From assembly GCA_009792885.1 (NCBI GenBank), contig WMCF01000110.1, positions 1,714,565 to 1,778,564 on the forward strand: a DNA stretch of 64,000 nt, written 5' to 3'. Below the pieces are notes generated by a model. That model was not told where the DNA came from, made no database searches, and saw only the letters and a list, made by a program, of their open reading frames with translations. How positions within the stretch are numbered: the first letter of the stretch is position 1; each line of letters begins with the position of its first letter. The translations under genes and the position numbers were made by a program. Origin of the DNA: Eremophila alpestris peregrina. Lineage: Eukaryota; Chordata; Aves; Passeriformes; Alaudidae. This document shows, one piece after another, positions 1 to 10,872 of the stretch.

Positions 1-446
1 TAGACTAAGTTGTGTTCTGAGATGTATTTACTATTAAAATCAGAACATCACATAACTATTAATGATGTTGACCTGAGTGTTTAGTTTGAAAAATAACTGC
101 TAGTGCTATTAAACTGGGAAAACAGTTAAACACATACTTGAAGCAATCTCTCCTGGACAACATGGCCAAAGGACAAGTTTAAAGCTGCAATCAGTAATAT
201 TTAAGCATGTGCTCCGCAGATGATGATGGACAGTCAAACAAGAGTCAAGCAGAGATAAAAACAGTTTAGAAGGCATGTGGCCATGGGTTTGATTGTCCCT
301 GTTGTTATTCCCTGCTCCCCCTTCTTGCCTTGCTTCGTCTGTAGGCTCCTGCCAACTTCTTCATCTTATCCCAAAAGGGCTGGCACTGTGACTAAGCTGA
401 AGAGTGTGCCTAAGCCAGCCTGAGTTGATTCAAAGCCATTCAGTAT
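1..446. other. unique non-coding stretch
   Basis: AT-rich sequence with no open frame of note and no repeat that I recognise. It ends where the 3' edge of a minus-strand LTR begins. Confidence 0.5.
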
Positions 447-1322
447 TCAGCAGTGTTGACCCTGGGTGGATAGCAGATGCCCACCAAAGACACTCTATCA
501 CTCCTCAGCTGGACAGGGGAGACAAAATGTAACAAAAGGCTCACATGTGAACATAGGGACAAGGAGGGATCACGCACCAATTACTGTCATGGCCAAAACA
601 GACTTGACTTCAGGAAACATCTCTGCTGCTCCTTTTTCCTCAGAGTGAGGACTCCTAACACTCTTTCCTTCACTGGAAGGGTCTTTCTCATGGGAGACAA
701 TCTTCCATAAACTTCTCCAATGTAAATCCTTCTCATGAGCTACAGTTCTTCATTAACTGCTCCAGTGTGGATCCTTTCCACTGGGTCAGTCCTTCAGGCA
801 CAGACTGTTCCGGTGCAGACCCCCTAAGGGGTCACAAGTCCTACCAGCAAACATGATCCAGCATTGGCTCCTTTCTCCATAGGGTCCTTTTAGGAGCCTG
901 CTCCAGTGTAGGTTTCTCACAGGGTCACAGCCTCCTTTGGTCAGCCCCCTGCTCTACTGTGTACCTCCATGGACTGTGGGGTGACAGCCTGCTTCACCAT
1001 GTTCTTCATCTCAGGGTAGAGGGAAATCTCTGTGCCAGAGTCTGGAGCACCTCCTCTTACTTCTTCACTCACCTTGGTTTCTGCAGAGCTGTTTCTCTCT
1101 CAGATTCTCATTCCTCTCCCTGGCTGTAGTTGCTGTTGTGGGTTTTTTTCCTCCTTCTGGAATGCGTTATCTTAGAGGCAGCACCATCACCATTGATAGG
1201 TTTGGCCTTGGCCAGTGGCAGACCCATCTTGGAGCCAGGTGGCATTTAGGTCCATGCCATAGCTGCAGAGCCTCCATACCTGGCTCAGGCACATGGTCTT
1301 GTATAAAAACATGGGATGGTCA
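447..1322 (-). mobile_element. ERVL-type LTR (minus strand), diverged solo LTR
   Basis: Read on the minus strand, this stretch follows the same order of blocks as the plus-strand LTR at 55956-56825. Shared landmarks are the TGGCCAAGGCC block (reverse complement within 1199-1214, against 56092-56102), a GAAGAACTG block, and repeated units of the type 'CTGGAGCAG' (minus strand, near 757-770 and 898-910), then a tail ending in a GGGTCAA block. The 3' end is placed near 447 and the 5' end near 1322 by comparison with that copy. No convincing target duplication survives, and no gag, pol or env sequence adjoins it, so it is probably an old solo LTR. Short open frames inside it (for example 466-648 and 1138-1332) are chance frames. 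Class III assignment comes from the 5-bp duplication of the sister copy. Confidence 0.75.
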
Positions 1323-1679
1323 CTGCCTATGAGAAAATGAAGGATTATGAAATCCAAATGACCTAGGAGTCATTAAGCTACAAAATAAAGTAGGCCATGA
1401 ACTGTACTGGGAGCCTAGGAGCAAAACATGTTACACAGCTTTTCTGATAAGGTTTGACCATATCCTGCCAGAAGAAGAAAGACTTGGCTTTGTGCTTGGG
1501 TTGCAGTGGAACTGAGGACCATGCTGTCATTAATTTTGCTTCTGCATACCCTCTTTTCATGTTTATCTCTCCTTATCCCTCTTTCTCCTTGCAGAGAAAT
1601 CCTGTGATACTTGTGGCTATATAAAGTCCCTTTTTCATGCAAAGTGTTTATTTTTGTCACAGGATCTTTCCAACATGCC
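1323..1679. other. unclassified non-coding stretch between LTR and SINE
   Basis: No gene or repeat is recognised. Overlapping minus-strand frames of 60-88 codons near 1378-1681 have no family features and look like chance. Confidence 0.4.
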
Positions 1680-1812
1680 ATGACATTAGCTCTGTTGGTC
1701 AGAGCATGGTGCTAATAATGCCACGCTAGCGGGTTCAATCCTTGTATGGAGTTAAGAGTTAGAGTCAATTATCCTTCTGTATCCCCTCCAACTCATACTA
1801 TTCTGTGATTCT
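1680..1812 (+). mobile_element. tRNA-Ile-derived SINE with CR1-like tail (TguSINE1 type)
   Basis: The first ~70 bases are a decayed tRNA-Ile(AAT) gene. The A box region reads TTAGCTCTGTTGG (1686-1698), the anticodon arm GGTGCTAATAATGCC follows, and the B box region reads GGGTTCAATCC (1731-1741). After the tRNA part comes about 70 bases ending in repeated ATTCTGTG octamers (near 1799-1815), which is the 3' terminus typical of CR1 LINEs. A tRNA-Ile head on a CR1 tail is the architecture of TguSINE1, known from zebra finch and thought to be mobilised by CR1 reverse transcriptase. The mismatches in the acceptor stem and T arm argue against a functional tRNA. It is the best single indicator that the window is from a songbird. 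Confidence 0.85.
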
Positions 1813-2591
1813 GTGATCCAGCAAAAACACTAGAAAGATGTTTAAAGTATTTGAAATGGAGTTTTCTCAGAAAACTAAGAATTTTTTCATCATACTTTCT
1901 TTTGGTTTATCAAAGGACACCCTTTAATTCTATATTTCAAAATGGTAATATATAGACTGTGATTTTATATCCAGAAATAAGCTGTTATTCTTTTTGCTAA
2001 GCAAGGGTTGTTGGAGAGCTGAGGTCTTTTATTAGACTAATTTGTAGTCTGGAAAAAGAACAGACCAGCATTCAGTACACCAGCTCTTCCTTAGCTTGGT
2101 TTCCAACATATAATAGAGCAGTATTTTTAGAGATAAAGTGACTATGAAGCAAGATCAGTTGTTTTTCAGGCCATTTCTTTTACTTCATCTTTTTGAGATA
2201 AACTAATAAGCACATCTAACCTGCCTTTATTGGTGAGATAAGCTTTTCAGGAACAAGTGATTGCTGTACCAATAGCATAGCCATGCTTCTTGCGCTATTC
2301 CTGTCCCCTTAAACAAAGTGGAAGCAATGTCTCTCTTCTTTTTGCTGGTGTGTGCTGTTAAAAGGTGAGGACATGGGTGCTCTCTTTGTTCAGCAGCTGT
2401 GTGTGGGGTGGTTTACATGGCATGCAGGGGCGTGGTTTATATACGCAGGATACTCACTACTTCAAGTCAGCCTTCATACCCAGAACAAAACCAAAATGTC
2501 AGGAGGAGCGACAGCAGTTGTGAAGGTGCTCAAACACAAAAGGACAATGCAAGGTGGACTGTTTTAAGAATTTTTAGTGTTAGATCCTTAT
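1813..2591. other. unclassified non-coding stretch
   Basis: AT-rich on the left, more mixed after 2340. Two overlapping 71-codon plus-strand frames (2352-2614) show no known domain. No promoter or RNA gene is recognised. Confidence 0.4.
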
Positions 2592-2695
2592 CATTAAGAA
2601 GAATTTCTTCTTAATATGCAATGTAAACCTACCCTATGTCAATTTAAAGCCTATCACTATATGCCCTTGTTGAAAGACCCTTTTTCCTTATTCTG
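2592..2695 (-). mobile_element. CR1 LINE fragment (minus strand)
   Basis: On the minus strand this short piece encodes a remnant of the C-terminal end of CR1 ORF2: a run resembling FKL, then a RF-L-I-KKFFL pattern like that seen in the longer CR1 at 4558-5118 (FRQDVRKKFF). The 3' untranslated end and the octamer tail are missing, so this is an internal fragment. It lies only ~55 bases from the 5' edge of the solo LTR at 2751. Confidence 0.6.
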
Positions 2696-2750
2696 GCTAA
2701 TTAGAACTCAGACATTGGGTGTTTATTGGCCGCCAACCTACCCTATGGGA

Positions 2751-3150
2751 TGTAGCAATGTATTTACATAAGTTAGGTCATGCTCTGTACCATCCAAACT
2801 CCTTGTAATCTTATCAGAACTCCTGTAGTCTTGTTATTCAAACCCTCAGGAATTCACCAAGACTGCTGAGGCAAAAGCAGGACTAAAATAAGAATGAAGA
2901 GCCTGAGAAACTGACCATCAAGAATGCAAACCTCTGATAAAAGTGGGCTCGGCGTGATGATGGACTCTGACCAATCAGGTGCCTTAAGGGGTGTGTGCCA
3001 GCCTCATGGACAAGGCTGAGGATCCAATCAAATAATGTGTGTGTGTGTGAATATGCATGCTAGAATCTATAACTATTGCTTATTGTAAACAATAAAGTGG
3101 CTTCTGCATAACCACACTGGTTCAGTGTACAGAGGTCCGTTTCTCCTGCA
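2751..3150 (+). mobile_element. solo LTR, class II (ERVK-like), 400 bp, with 6-bp target duplication
   Basis: The element opens with TGTAGCAATG (2751) and closes with TTCTCCTGCA (ends 3150), so it has the TG...CA ends of retroviral LTRs. It is flanked by ATGGGA (2745-2750) and ATGGGG (3151-3156), a 6-bp duplication with one mismatch; 6 bp is the class II (beta-like, ERVK) duplication length. A polyadenylation signal AATAAA sits at 3091-3096, followed by a U5-like segment whose wording is typical of avian ERVK LTRs. A short GT run (about 3039-3051) lies just upstream. No primer-binding site or coding sequence follows, so this is a recombined solo LTR. The class assignment is inference from duplication length and U5 resemblance. 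Confidence 0.72.
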
Positions 3151-3156
3151 ATGGGG

Positions 3157-4557
3157 CACAACCTGAAAACATATAACAGTTGTGACGTGATGGCATTCTG
3201 TTCATATGGCATGAACGTCCATGGGCATGTGTCAGATTTGTTGGGGAGGGTTTGCAAGGCAAGACTACTCCTCTGCTGCATTCATAGCAAATGTCTGGCA
3301 GATGACAGCAATTTATCAGTGCTTCCCACACAGGAGGCAGCCCCTGGCAGTGTGCTGGGTGCTCAAGGGATACAGGCATCACTGTGCAGTGATGCACAAT
3401 ATGGTCCACAGAAGGGCCTTTTGCATGCTGTCTCTGAAAGATCGTATGTCTGTTGGCTATTGTAGTTGGCAGAACTACTTCTGTGTTCCTCTCAGGTGTT
3501 CTGCTTTAAAAAAACAAGAGATCAGCCTTTATAGTGCTTTGGGAGTTCTATAGGGTTGCTCCTTTGTTTTGGTTTGTGGTGTATTTTTTACATATGTGTG
3601 GGATCCTTTTCATATAAAGATCATATTGTTATGAGGAGAGGGAGAGGGTCTAGGCAGACAAATAAGATTGTAACAAATGTCACTTGTGCAGCAATATTTG
3701 TACTATTCCATTTTCTGTAGTAAAATGTGTGTACAACTCATTTTTTCAAGAAACCTCACATGCCAGAAAGTGCTTTCTGTTTTTTTTTTTTCCTAACCTA
3801 TTAAAAATTTTCCCCTTTTCAGGCTTTGGATCCAAAGCAAGCAAATTCATCTCCCTGCCACATCAACTCAGTAGTTATGCATCAGCAAGAAAAGACTTCT
3901 CTTTGTCCTCAGGATGGTTTGTGGGCTACCACAGATAGCTGGGGATGTAGAGTAACATTGCTTAGGGGGTCTCATTCACAGATGTTTTCTTCTTCATATA
4001 TGCTGTGTAGGAGAGGTACCTGGACCAAGCAGAACTGTCTGGATTCAATTATGCAACTAGGCAATTAAGACAAGCATGCAGTTAGTTTTTCTCTGCTTTT
4101 CCAGGAAGCAGACGGCCAAATTGGTCAAATGGTATTTTTCTATACAGAAAGTACAGCAACAGAGATCTAATCACAGTATATATGTATATGAATGAATATT
4201 TCTTGGTGTGGTCTAATCTCAAAGCCCATCTAAAGGCATCCTTTCAGGAGAGAAGATACACAGTCCATTGACACAATCTTAAGCAGAGAGAAGTGTTTTC
4301 CCCTAACTCCCCTAACATCTGCCCCGAAGTCAGAAACATGGAATAATTGCATATTTTAGGTGGGGTTTGGTGAATTTAAAGTTCCTAGAAGAGGTAGAAT
4401 AAACGTTTGTCCTCCTCTTTCTCCTTCTCTGACCTTCACCAGAGAATCTTTGTGAACATCTATATCCCCTACCGTGACCAGATTTATAGCAAGGTGTGTT
4501 ATGCATTGTTAAAGGGGATGAGGTGAGTCTAATGACTGCTACAGAGGTGTTGTTATG
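3157..4557. other. unclassified non-coding stretch
   Basis: It contains overlapping 104- and 110-codon plus-strand frames (3151-3553) and a 95-codon minus-strand frame. None shows a domain, signal or codon pattern that I recognise. No repeat family is apparent. Confidence 0.4.
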
Positions 4558-5118
4558 AATCACAGAATCACAAAATCACAGTAACACTAGGCTGCAAGAG
4601 ACCTTTAAGATCACTGAATCCAACCCAGCCCAAACACTACCTCAACTAAACCATGGCACTGGGTGCCACATCCAGTCTTTTTTTAAACACATCCAGGGAT
4701 GGTGACTCCACCACCTTCCCATTCCCAGACAGATGATCCCAGTGTTTAATCCCTTTATCAGTAAAAAACTTTTTCCTAACATCCTGCCTAAATTTCCCTT
4801 GGCGCAGTTTAATACTTTGTCCTCTTGTTCTGTCAGTTGCTGCCTGGAGAAAGAGACCAATCCCCACCTGACCACAGCCACCTTTCAGGAAGTTGTAGAG
4901 AGTGATAAGGTCACTTCTGAGTCTCCTTTTCTCCAGGCTAAACAACCCCAGTTCCCTCAGTCGTTCCTCACAGGGTTTGTGTTCCAAGCCCCTCACCAGC
5001 CTTGTTGCCTCCTCTGGATGTGCTCAAGCGTCTCAAGGCCCTTCCTAAACTGAGGGGCCAGAACTGGACACAGCACTCGAGGTGTGGCCTCACCAGTGCT
5101 GAGTACAGGGGAAGATAT
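4558..5118 (-). mobile_element. CR1 LINE 3' end with ORF2 C-terminal remnant (minus strand)
   Basis: The left edge carries the CR1 tail in reverse complement (repeated AATCACA units, 4559-4580). The minus strand then retains an almost intact end of ORF2 over 4646-4996, with the family patterns RSDLITLYNFLKGG, RTRGQSIKLRQGKFR and VVESPSLDVFKKRLDV. These belong to the region after the reverse-transcriptase domain. Sequence up to about 5118 is still CR1-like, upstream of that frame. The element is a typical 5'-truncated copy. The open stretch of 116 codons suggests a moderate age, but it cannot encode an active enzyme because the endonuclease and reverse-transcriptase domains are absent. Confidence 0.92.
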
Positions 5119-7685
5119 CAGATGATCTGTAGAGTACTTATGTGGATGAACTCATACACTGAAATGAGTAGCATTATCCTTCACTTCCATTTTTGACTGT
5201 GATGGTGACAGGCTAACTAAGGAATACAAAACAATGCTTCAGGTTTTCTTCTTATTCCAAGAGATTAAACTTTGCGTATATTGTCTTGAATGACTCTCTG
5301 AAGTCACCAAAGGAGTAGAATACAGAACATGGAGATTACAAAGAAGTGGAATACTTGATGACAAAACTTGTAATGACATTCATATGCTCAGATCAATGTA
5401 TATGATGCCGATTAAGTCTGCTTTTCCCCCCTGAATCTTCTGTATAAATGAATAACCTCATTTGACCACCAAATTGTTAACACACATGGATTTAAATATC
5501 TTCCATGAGTTAATCTTGCACCCATTGTGAAGACTGCAAAAAATAAGTAATTTTCAGCAGCATGGCAAAATTGTTTTGAGAAATATAATGTAGCTGAGCA
5601 GGTTTGAACATGGTGCTCTGCTGGAAGTGTTAGTTACTGTTTCATTGGACTGCTGGAGATACTTAAAATCACAAACATACTGAAGTCAGAAACGAATACA
5701 CTTCTCATTTGAAACTACTTAAGAAGATCATCATGTGTGCTTTAGTGTTATGGTAGATTTCTGTCACCTGCATGGCTAAATCTGAATAACAGGTGTGCTA
5801 CCTACTGCCTTTTCACCCAACAGGGGAAGGGGTTAAAAATAACAATTTAAAAGAGGAAAAGAGATGTTGTTTTTTAATGCCCCATTTTCCTTGCTAGCCA
5901 AGAGAAATTCCTTGCACTCTGGCAAAGAGACACACAGATATATTTCTTGGATTGATCGAGGTGATGCGCGGAAGGAGTCCCAAAATATGTGGTGCTTCAC
6001 TGGTAGAGGGTGTTGATTTATCCTTCAACGACAATTTAGAAATTGTTGCAACTTCTTTACCAGTAAAGGAAGGATCATGCTACTGTATAACATATGGAGT
6101 TGTCAGTAGTTTTTATCTTTGAAACTGTTATTAATATCTCTTGGGAAGGAGGCGCAGGAAGAAGGCAGCAGAGCAGTAAGTAACATTAGGGAGGGTTAGA
6201 TTAAGAGAATAGTATGGGCCTTATTATGGGTTGTACTAAGCAGCTAAATTATGGAAAACATGATGAATGTTGCTGACATATGTTTTCATTCATTAGGGCC
6301 ATACAACTCTCAGATCTTCAAGTCCAAGCTCCTTGCCAGGCTTTGTCAATGAGCCTCAGGTGGTCTCAGTAAAGTAGTTTTTAAAATTAATTAATGCTGC
6401 CACCTCAGAAGTGATCCTCGGAAAGGGTTGTAAAAGGAGAAAGCCCTGTTTCCTGCTGAGGAAACAGAAGAGCAAGAAAAAAAAAACTATCCCAAATCAC
6501 CCAACAGTTTCACGTCTCTTAATGCTAGAGCTGGCAGGATGCTTTTAGCATTTTTTCTGTATTTCCCTTCTTTTTACTTTTTTTTTTTTAATTGGAAAAG
6601 TAATAAACCTCCTTAGCATTCTACATCAATAAATTGTTATTAAACTAACCCTGAGTGTTAAAATGCTTAAGAATTTTGTTTTTTTTTTTTTAAGTTGCTG
6701 AAGAAAAGAAGTGCCTAGGCAAGATAGTTGGCAAAATTCATGTACATCATCTCTGAGCTACAAAGCTATTCATTGTCATCCACCACAACTGCTTTTGGTT
6801 TTATGCATGACTGTGTAGTTCTATATGAAAATAAAGCATAGTTAGAAATTGTGGCATACTTGAGTGAGTCTGAGAAAATTCTAGAGTTTTTTTTTTTTTT
6901 TTATCTACCAGCATGTTTCTGGGACTTTTTGGGGTTTTTTTCGGGGTAAATGGATTTTTTTCCTCTTTTTAATCTGAAGGACATTTCTTAAGCACATAAC
7001 ATTCACCAAGAAGCAATTCTAGCATGTGCACCTGAGTAAAGCCATTAAACAAAGAAAATGAAACATGTATGATGCTATTACAAGTAATGGGCAGAAAAAA
7101 GCAACTATCTTTAAAGAGAAAAATGTTCATATGTTGTTTGGCTATGTATTAAAATAATGACGTTATTAAGGGGGAGCAGTTAAAACAGATGATAGTATTT
7201 CTGTTGGTCCCAGTGCAAGCACTTATACTGGTAGCATCTGAAATTACAAAATAGTAGAAAGAGAAGCATGTAAATTGGTCTCAGCTCACAGTGATTTGTG
7301 TTATTAATTTAACTACATTTCAGCAAACACTTAGAGAAGAATGACAGAAAAAAAAGTGAATAAGGATACAGTGAAAATGGGACATTGTGAAAAGCTTTTA
7401 TGACAACTCATGGGAACTGTGTTAATATTTATAATTTCCAGGCCATATTCATTCATGGTATGCTGTATTAGACTACTGTTTCACGGAGATAATTCATATT
7501 GAGGCACCCTGGTAATATTGCTGAAACTGTCAGTTTTAATATTTTAATACTTATAAATTTTGAATAGCCCTTGAGTCATAATAGTGCTTTTTTTTTTTTT
7601 TGCATGTTAATTGTCTGTAAGAAAGGAAGGCACCAACTAAGTGATTTTGACTGAAGCCGCAGTTTTGCTCATTCGCTGGGGTTTA
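5119..7685. other. unique AT-rich non-coding stretch
   Basis: No open frame above about 60 codons and no element recognised with confidence. Several homopolymer runs are present (T runs near 6579-6589 and 6886-6902, A run near 6477-6486). A stretch near 6300-6350 is faintly like the left side of a reverse CR1 end but too diverged to call. Confidence 0.45.
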
Positions 7686-7699
7686 CTGCCATCTGGTGG
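7686..7699 (-). promoter_or_regulatory. candidate CTCF binding motif
   Basis: The plus strand reads CTGCCATCTGGTGG; the minus strand therefore reads CCACCAGATGGCAG, which fits the vertebrate CTCF core consensus at every informative position. CTCF binds such sites to anchor chromatin loops, and the orientation (minus) sets the loop direction. It sits in unique AT-rich DNA rather than in a recognised repeat. Binding cannot be judged from sequence alone, and motif matches also arise by chance. Confidence 0.5.
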
Positions 7700-8104
7700 C
7701 TATTGTGTGTATTTCAGACAGTGCAGAGATTTTGTGTACTAGTATTCCTATGATTTCAAAAAAAAAAAAAACAAACATAAAATTAGCAGCTGTATAAAAA
7801 GTATTGAGTGCATTTAAAATATTTTGATATTATCTATATAATATGGTATATAAAAATATCCTCTATTAATACATAGGATTTAAGTGCTATGATATAAGGA
7901 CATATATAAACAAAGGCAGCTTAAAAGTCCTATTGACCTCCATAGTCATCAAAATACAAAGTGCAGCTTCAGGTACTTACAGTTCTGTAGAATTGTAGCA
8001 TAAAAATCAAAAGTAATTTTCAGAGATCATAAAATGAAAAAAGGTAATCGAGATCTTGAGCTGCTCTTTGAATTAGTTCTTTTTTATATGAGGATACTGG
8101 ATCT

Positions 8105-8166
8105 GGTTAATGGTTGTACTTGATGATCTTAGAGGGCTTTTGCAATCTTAACAAATCTATGATTAC
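8105..8166 (+). mobile_element. short CR1 3'-end remnant
   Basis: The order GATGATCTTAGAGG (8122-8135), a diverged 'CTTTTGCAATCTTAA' and then CTATGATT matches the last ~60 bases of CR1 elements, as in the better copies at 22627-22806 and 39240-39676. It is heavily 5'-truncated and old. Confidence 0.6.
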
Positions 8167-10849
8167 ACATGGGACATTATTCCTAAAACTCAATTGGCAT
8201 TTCTACTTCAGCGTGTTTGTTTGCTATCCTGTCTCCCTCACTTGAGTTTTAATAACAGATGCCATTTTTTATTCTCATTGATACATCTGTGTGTTTTACT
8301 TTGCCAATTAGTTTTATACATGGTGGTACTTCCATCAAAAGTGTAAGTTTCAGTGTGACTAAAGGTGTCACCTTGAGATTTCAGTTTCATTCTTCATAAG
8401 CAGAAATAATAACTCATATGTAAAGTTTGTGACTCTTTCATGGCATGTTAAAAAGAGAGAATCCTTTAGGAAAATGTTTAGATCAGCATCATGACAAGGT
8501 TTTATGTAAGTGTATTTTAGAAGGGGAGGAAAAGAAGTCGATTTCAGAGCAAACCCAGAAAAAATTGCACCCATATCTACTGACAGAAACTTTTAGATGA
8601 AAATTTAGCATGATCCTTGATTCAGCAAAAAATGTAAACTTCCTAACAGTAGGAATATAACAAAAGGGGAAGGTCCTTCTAAAGGTGACAAATCTAAAAG
8701 TAAGTTTACAAATTTATATGTTATTTTAATTCTCTATGCTTGCCCTATGATATGTCTGTGTTTGGACAGTAGGAAATAAATAAAAGGTAATTTCCTCTTC
8801 AGTTATAGTGCTGATGCCATGTCTACCATCCTTGCTGTGCTCTTGCTTTGGCTTGTGACACATTTTTATTGGGTTTTTATCTCCCAGTGTTGGCACCGAG
8901 GTTATTGCCAGGTTTTCCTTCATGCAAACTTCCATCTTTATTTCTACTGCTGTCTGAACTGTTTGGTACTTTGAGCCTCATTAGCTACAGTCTTCTGTTT
9001 TTGTCTTCCTGGCTGTCATCCATGTTTCTTCAGCCTATACAGGAATGAAAGCACTCTGCTGTATCTTGTAGAAGCAGTGGCCTGCTGCAGCCATTTCAGC
9101 CTTGATGAGAACTCTGTGTTGAAGCAGGGGCCTGTCATGTTTATCTTGACTTTGACAAAGGCTCTCTGTTCTCTTGGGAAAGGTGCATAGCAAAAGATTG
9201 GCTCCAGATATAAACACCAGGTTTTCCTTTACCACCCAGAACTCTGGGAGATGGTATATTTGAGTGAATGACTGATAAGGGTAAAAACATCTGCTCTGTG
9301 GGTGTTTGGTGGTGTAGCTATTCTGTCTTTCTTTCTGTGCCTTCCCAAAACTTTCTCTAAACTTCCTCATTGTAGAAACATATAAATACTGGAGTGTGTG
9401 TAATAAAGATGGAACCTGAATGAGCAATGGTCTCTGTTTTTTTCCAAGCTGCTGCATACCTGATGCTGTTGTTAAATCAAAACCTTTAAAAACACATATC
9501 TGGGTGTTTTCTAATCATTTATTACCAGAACAATGAGAAATATTTTGAAACAGGCCTTTTCCTGCTAATATATTTTTTTAAAGCATACACCTTCCTATTT
9601 CACAGCACTGCCAGCAAACATGCTATCCCTTCTCTACTATGAATTTTCCTTTATGCCTCTCGCTCTAGTCATAAATGTGGGGTTAAAGAGAGTGCATTTC
9701 TCTAAAAGTAGAAAAAAAATTGTAAGCCCTGCCTTTCACTCCTGCATGTTTTACTGAAGGGTCAATATCTTGTAACTTCCAAGAGCAGCACCTTCAGCAC
9801 CATCTCAGCTGAGTGGGGAAATTGGTGGCAGCCAGATGTGGGACCATTCCTAGGATTACCTCTCCCAGCTGGATTCCACTCAACTCTGCCTCCCTCACCA
9901 TGACAGCGAGGTTGATTTGACCCTCAGGACTTATCTGTATAGGTAGTTTTGGACCTTGTTCATCCTTATAAAAGATCCCCTTTTATTGCCTGATGAAACA
10001 CTTCTGGGTTCCTATTGTTTCTACTTTAAGAGAAAGCAGCGGGATTGTTGGTAATTATGGTCCTTCTGTGTTTATAGTAGGGATGGCCCCTCTTTCTGTC
10101 AAAAACAAAGAAATGTGCAAAATGCCCTTGCATTTCAGCTCTTACCTGGAATGTGCCCTAACCAAAACCAGGAGCAGGACTGAGTGCTTGCTATGCCAGG
10201 CTCTACCTTTCTGTGTCCAGGTCTTCCCATGAGAGGAATGGGTCACTGTAAGAACTAGCGGGGGAGGGAATAAAATTGAGTAGTATGAAATAAAAAATTG
10301 TCAGAGCCCAAAGTACGATTTATGGGACACATTATATAAATCTTTGAACTGATGCTGAAAGTGACACATTAGGTTAATTAGTCCATCAGTGGGTATTGGC
10401 AGTATAAGTAATTCATTAAATGTTAAAGTATTAATTAATGTATAGGACCTTAATAAGTGGGTAGTTGTTGTATCTCCCAGCTTTATACTGTAGGTCTGTT
10501 AGTGCCTTTTACCAGCACACTGCGGAGCAAACCAGTACCCTCTTTGATCGTGGTGAAGCAAGAGTTTCATGCTGCTGTAGCCTTCAATGCCTAGAGGTCA
10601 TGCTGCTCCTCAAGTAGAGGAGCTGGCTCAGTCACCAACAGCCAGCTGGTGGAGTATTTGTAGGAGCATTAATGTCAGCAGATGTATTATGAACAAAATA
10701 TATGGAGACCTTTCTTGCCATGTGAAAGTGAGCTTCTTAAGAGTTTTAGCCAGGGGAACAAAGATGGGTACATGGATTAATTCATAATGCTCTGGTTTGG
10801 GGAGTTTTTAATTCCTGAAGACTAGAGATACAGTGGGATATATAGAGGG
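8167..10849. other. unclassified non-coding stretch
   Basis: It holds a 140-codon minus-strand open frame (9035-9457) with no recognisable domain, and a TATAAAA-like run near 9970 (CTTATAAAAGATCC) without other promoter features. Base composition rises toward mixed around 9770-10230. I recognise no repeat family here. Confidence 0.4.
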
Positions 10850-10872
10850 GAGAGAGAGAGAGAGAGAGAGAA
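10850..10872. repeat. (GA)n microsatellite
   Basis: About 11 perfect GA units, followed by AAAGAATAAC. Confidence 0.95.

Noticed and set aside
1680..1752. Functional tRNA-Ile gene
   Set aside because: Acceptor stem does not pair properly, the B box is altered, and the sequence runs into a CR1-like tail; it is the head of a SINE.
4646..4996. 116-codon minus-strand frame as a host gene
   Set aside because: It is the C-terminal ORF2 remnant of a CR1 LINE.
9035..9457. 140-codon minus-strand open frame
   Set aside because: No recognisable protein family; could be chance. No poly-A tail or duplication to support a processed pseudogene.
9960..9985. TATA-box promoter
   Set aside because: A TATAAAA word alone in AT-rich DNA is expected by chance; no island, initiator or exon follows.
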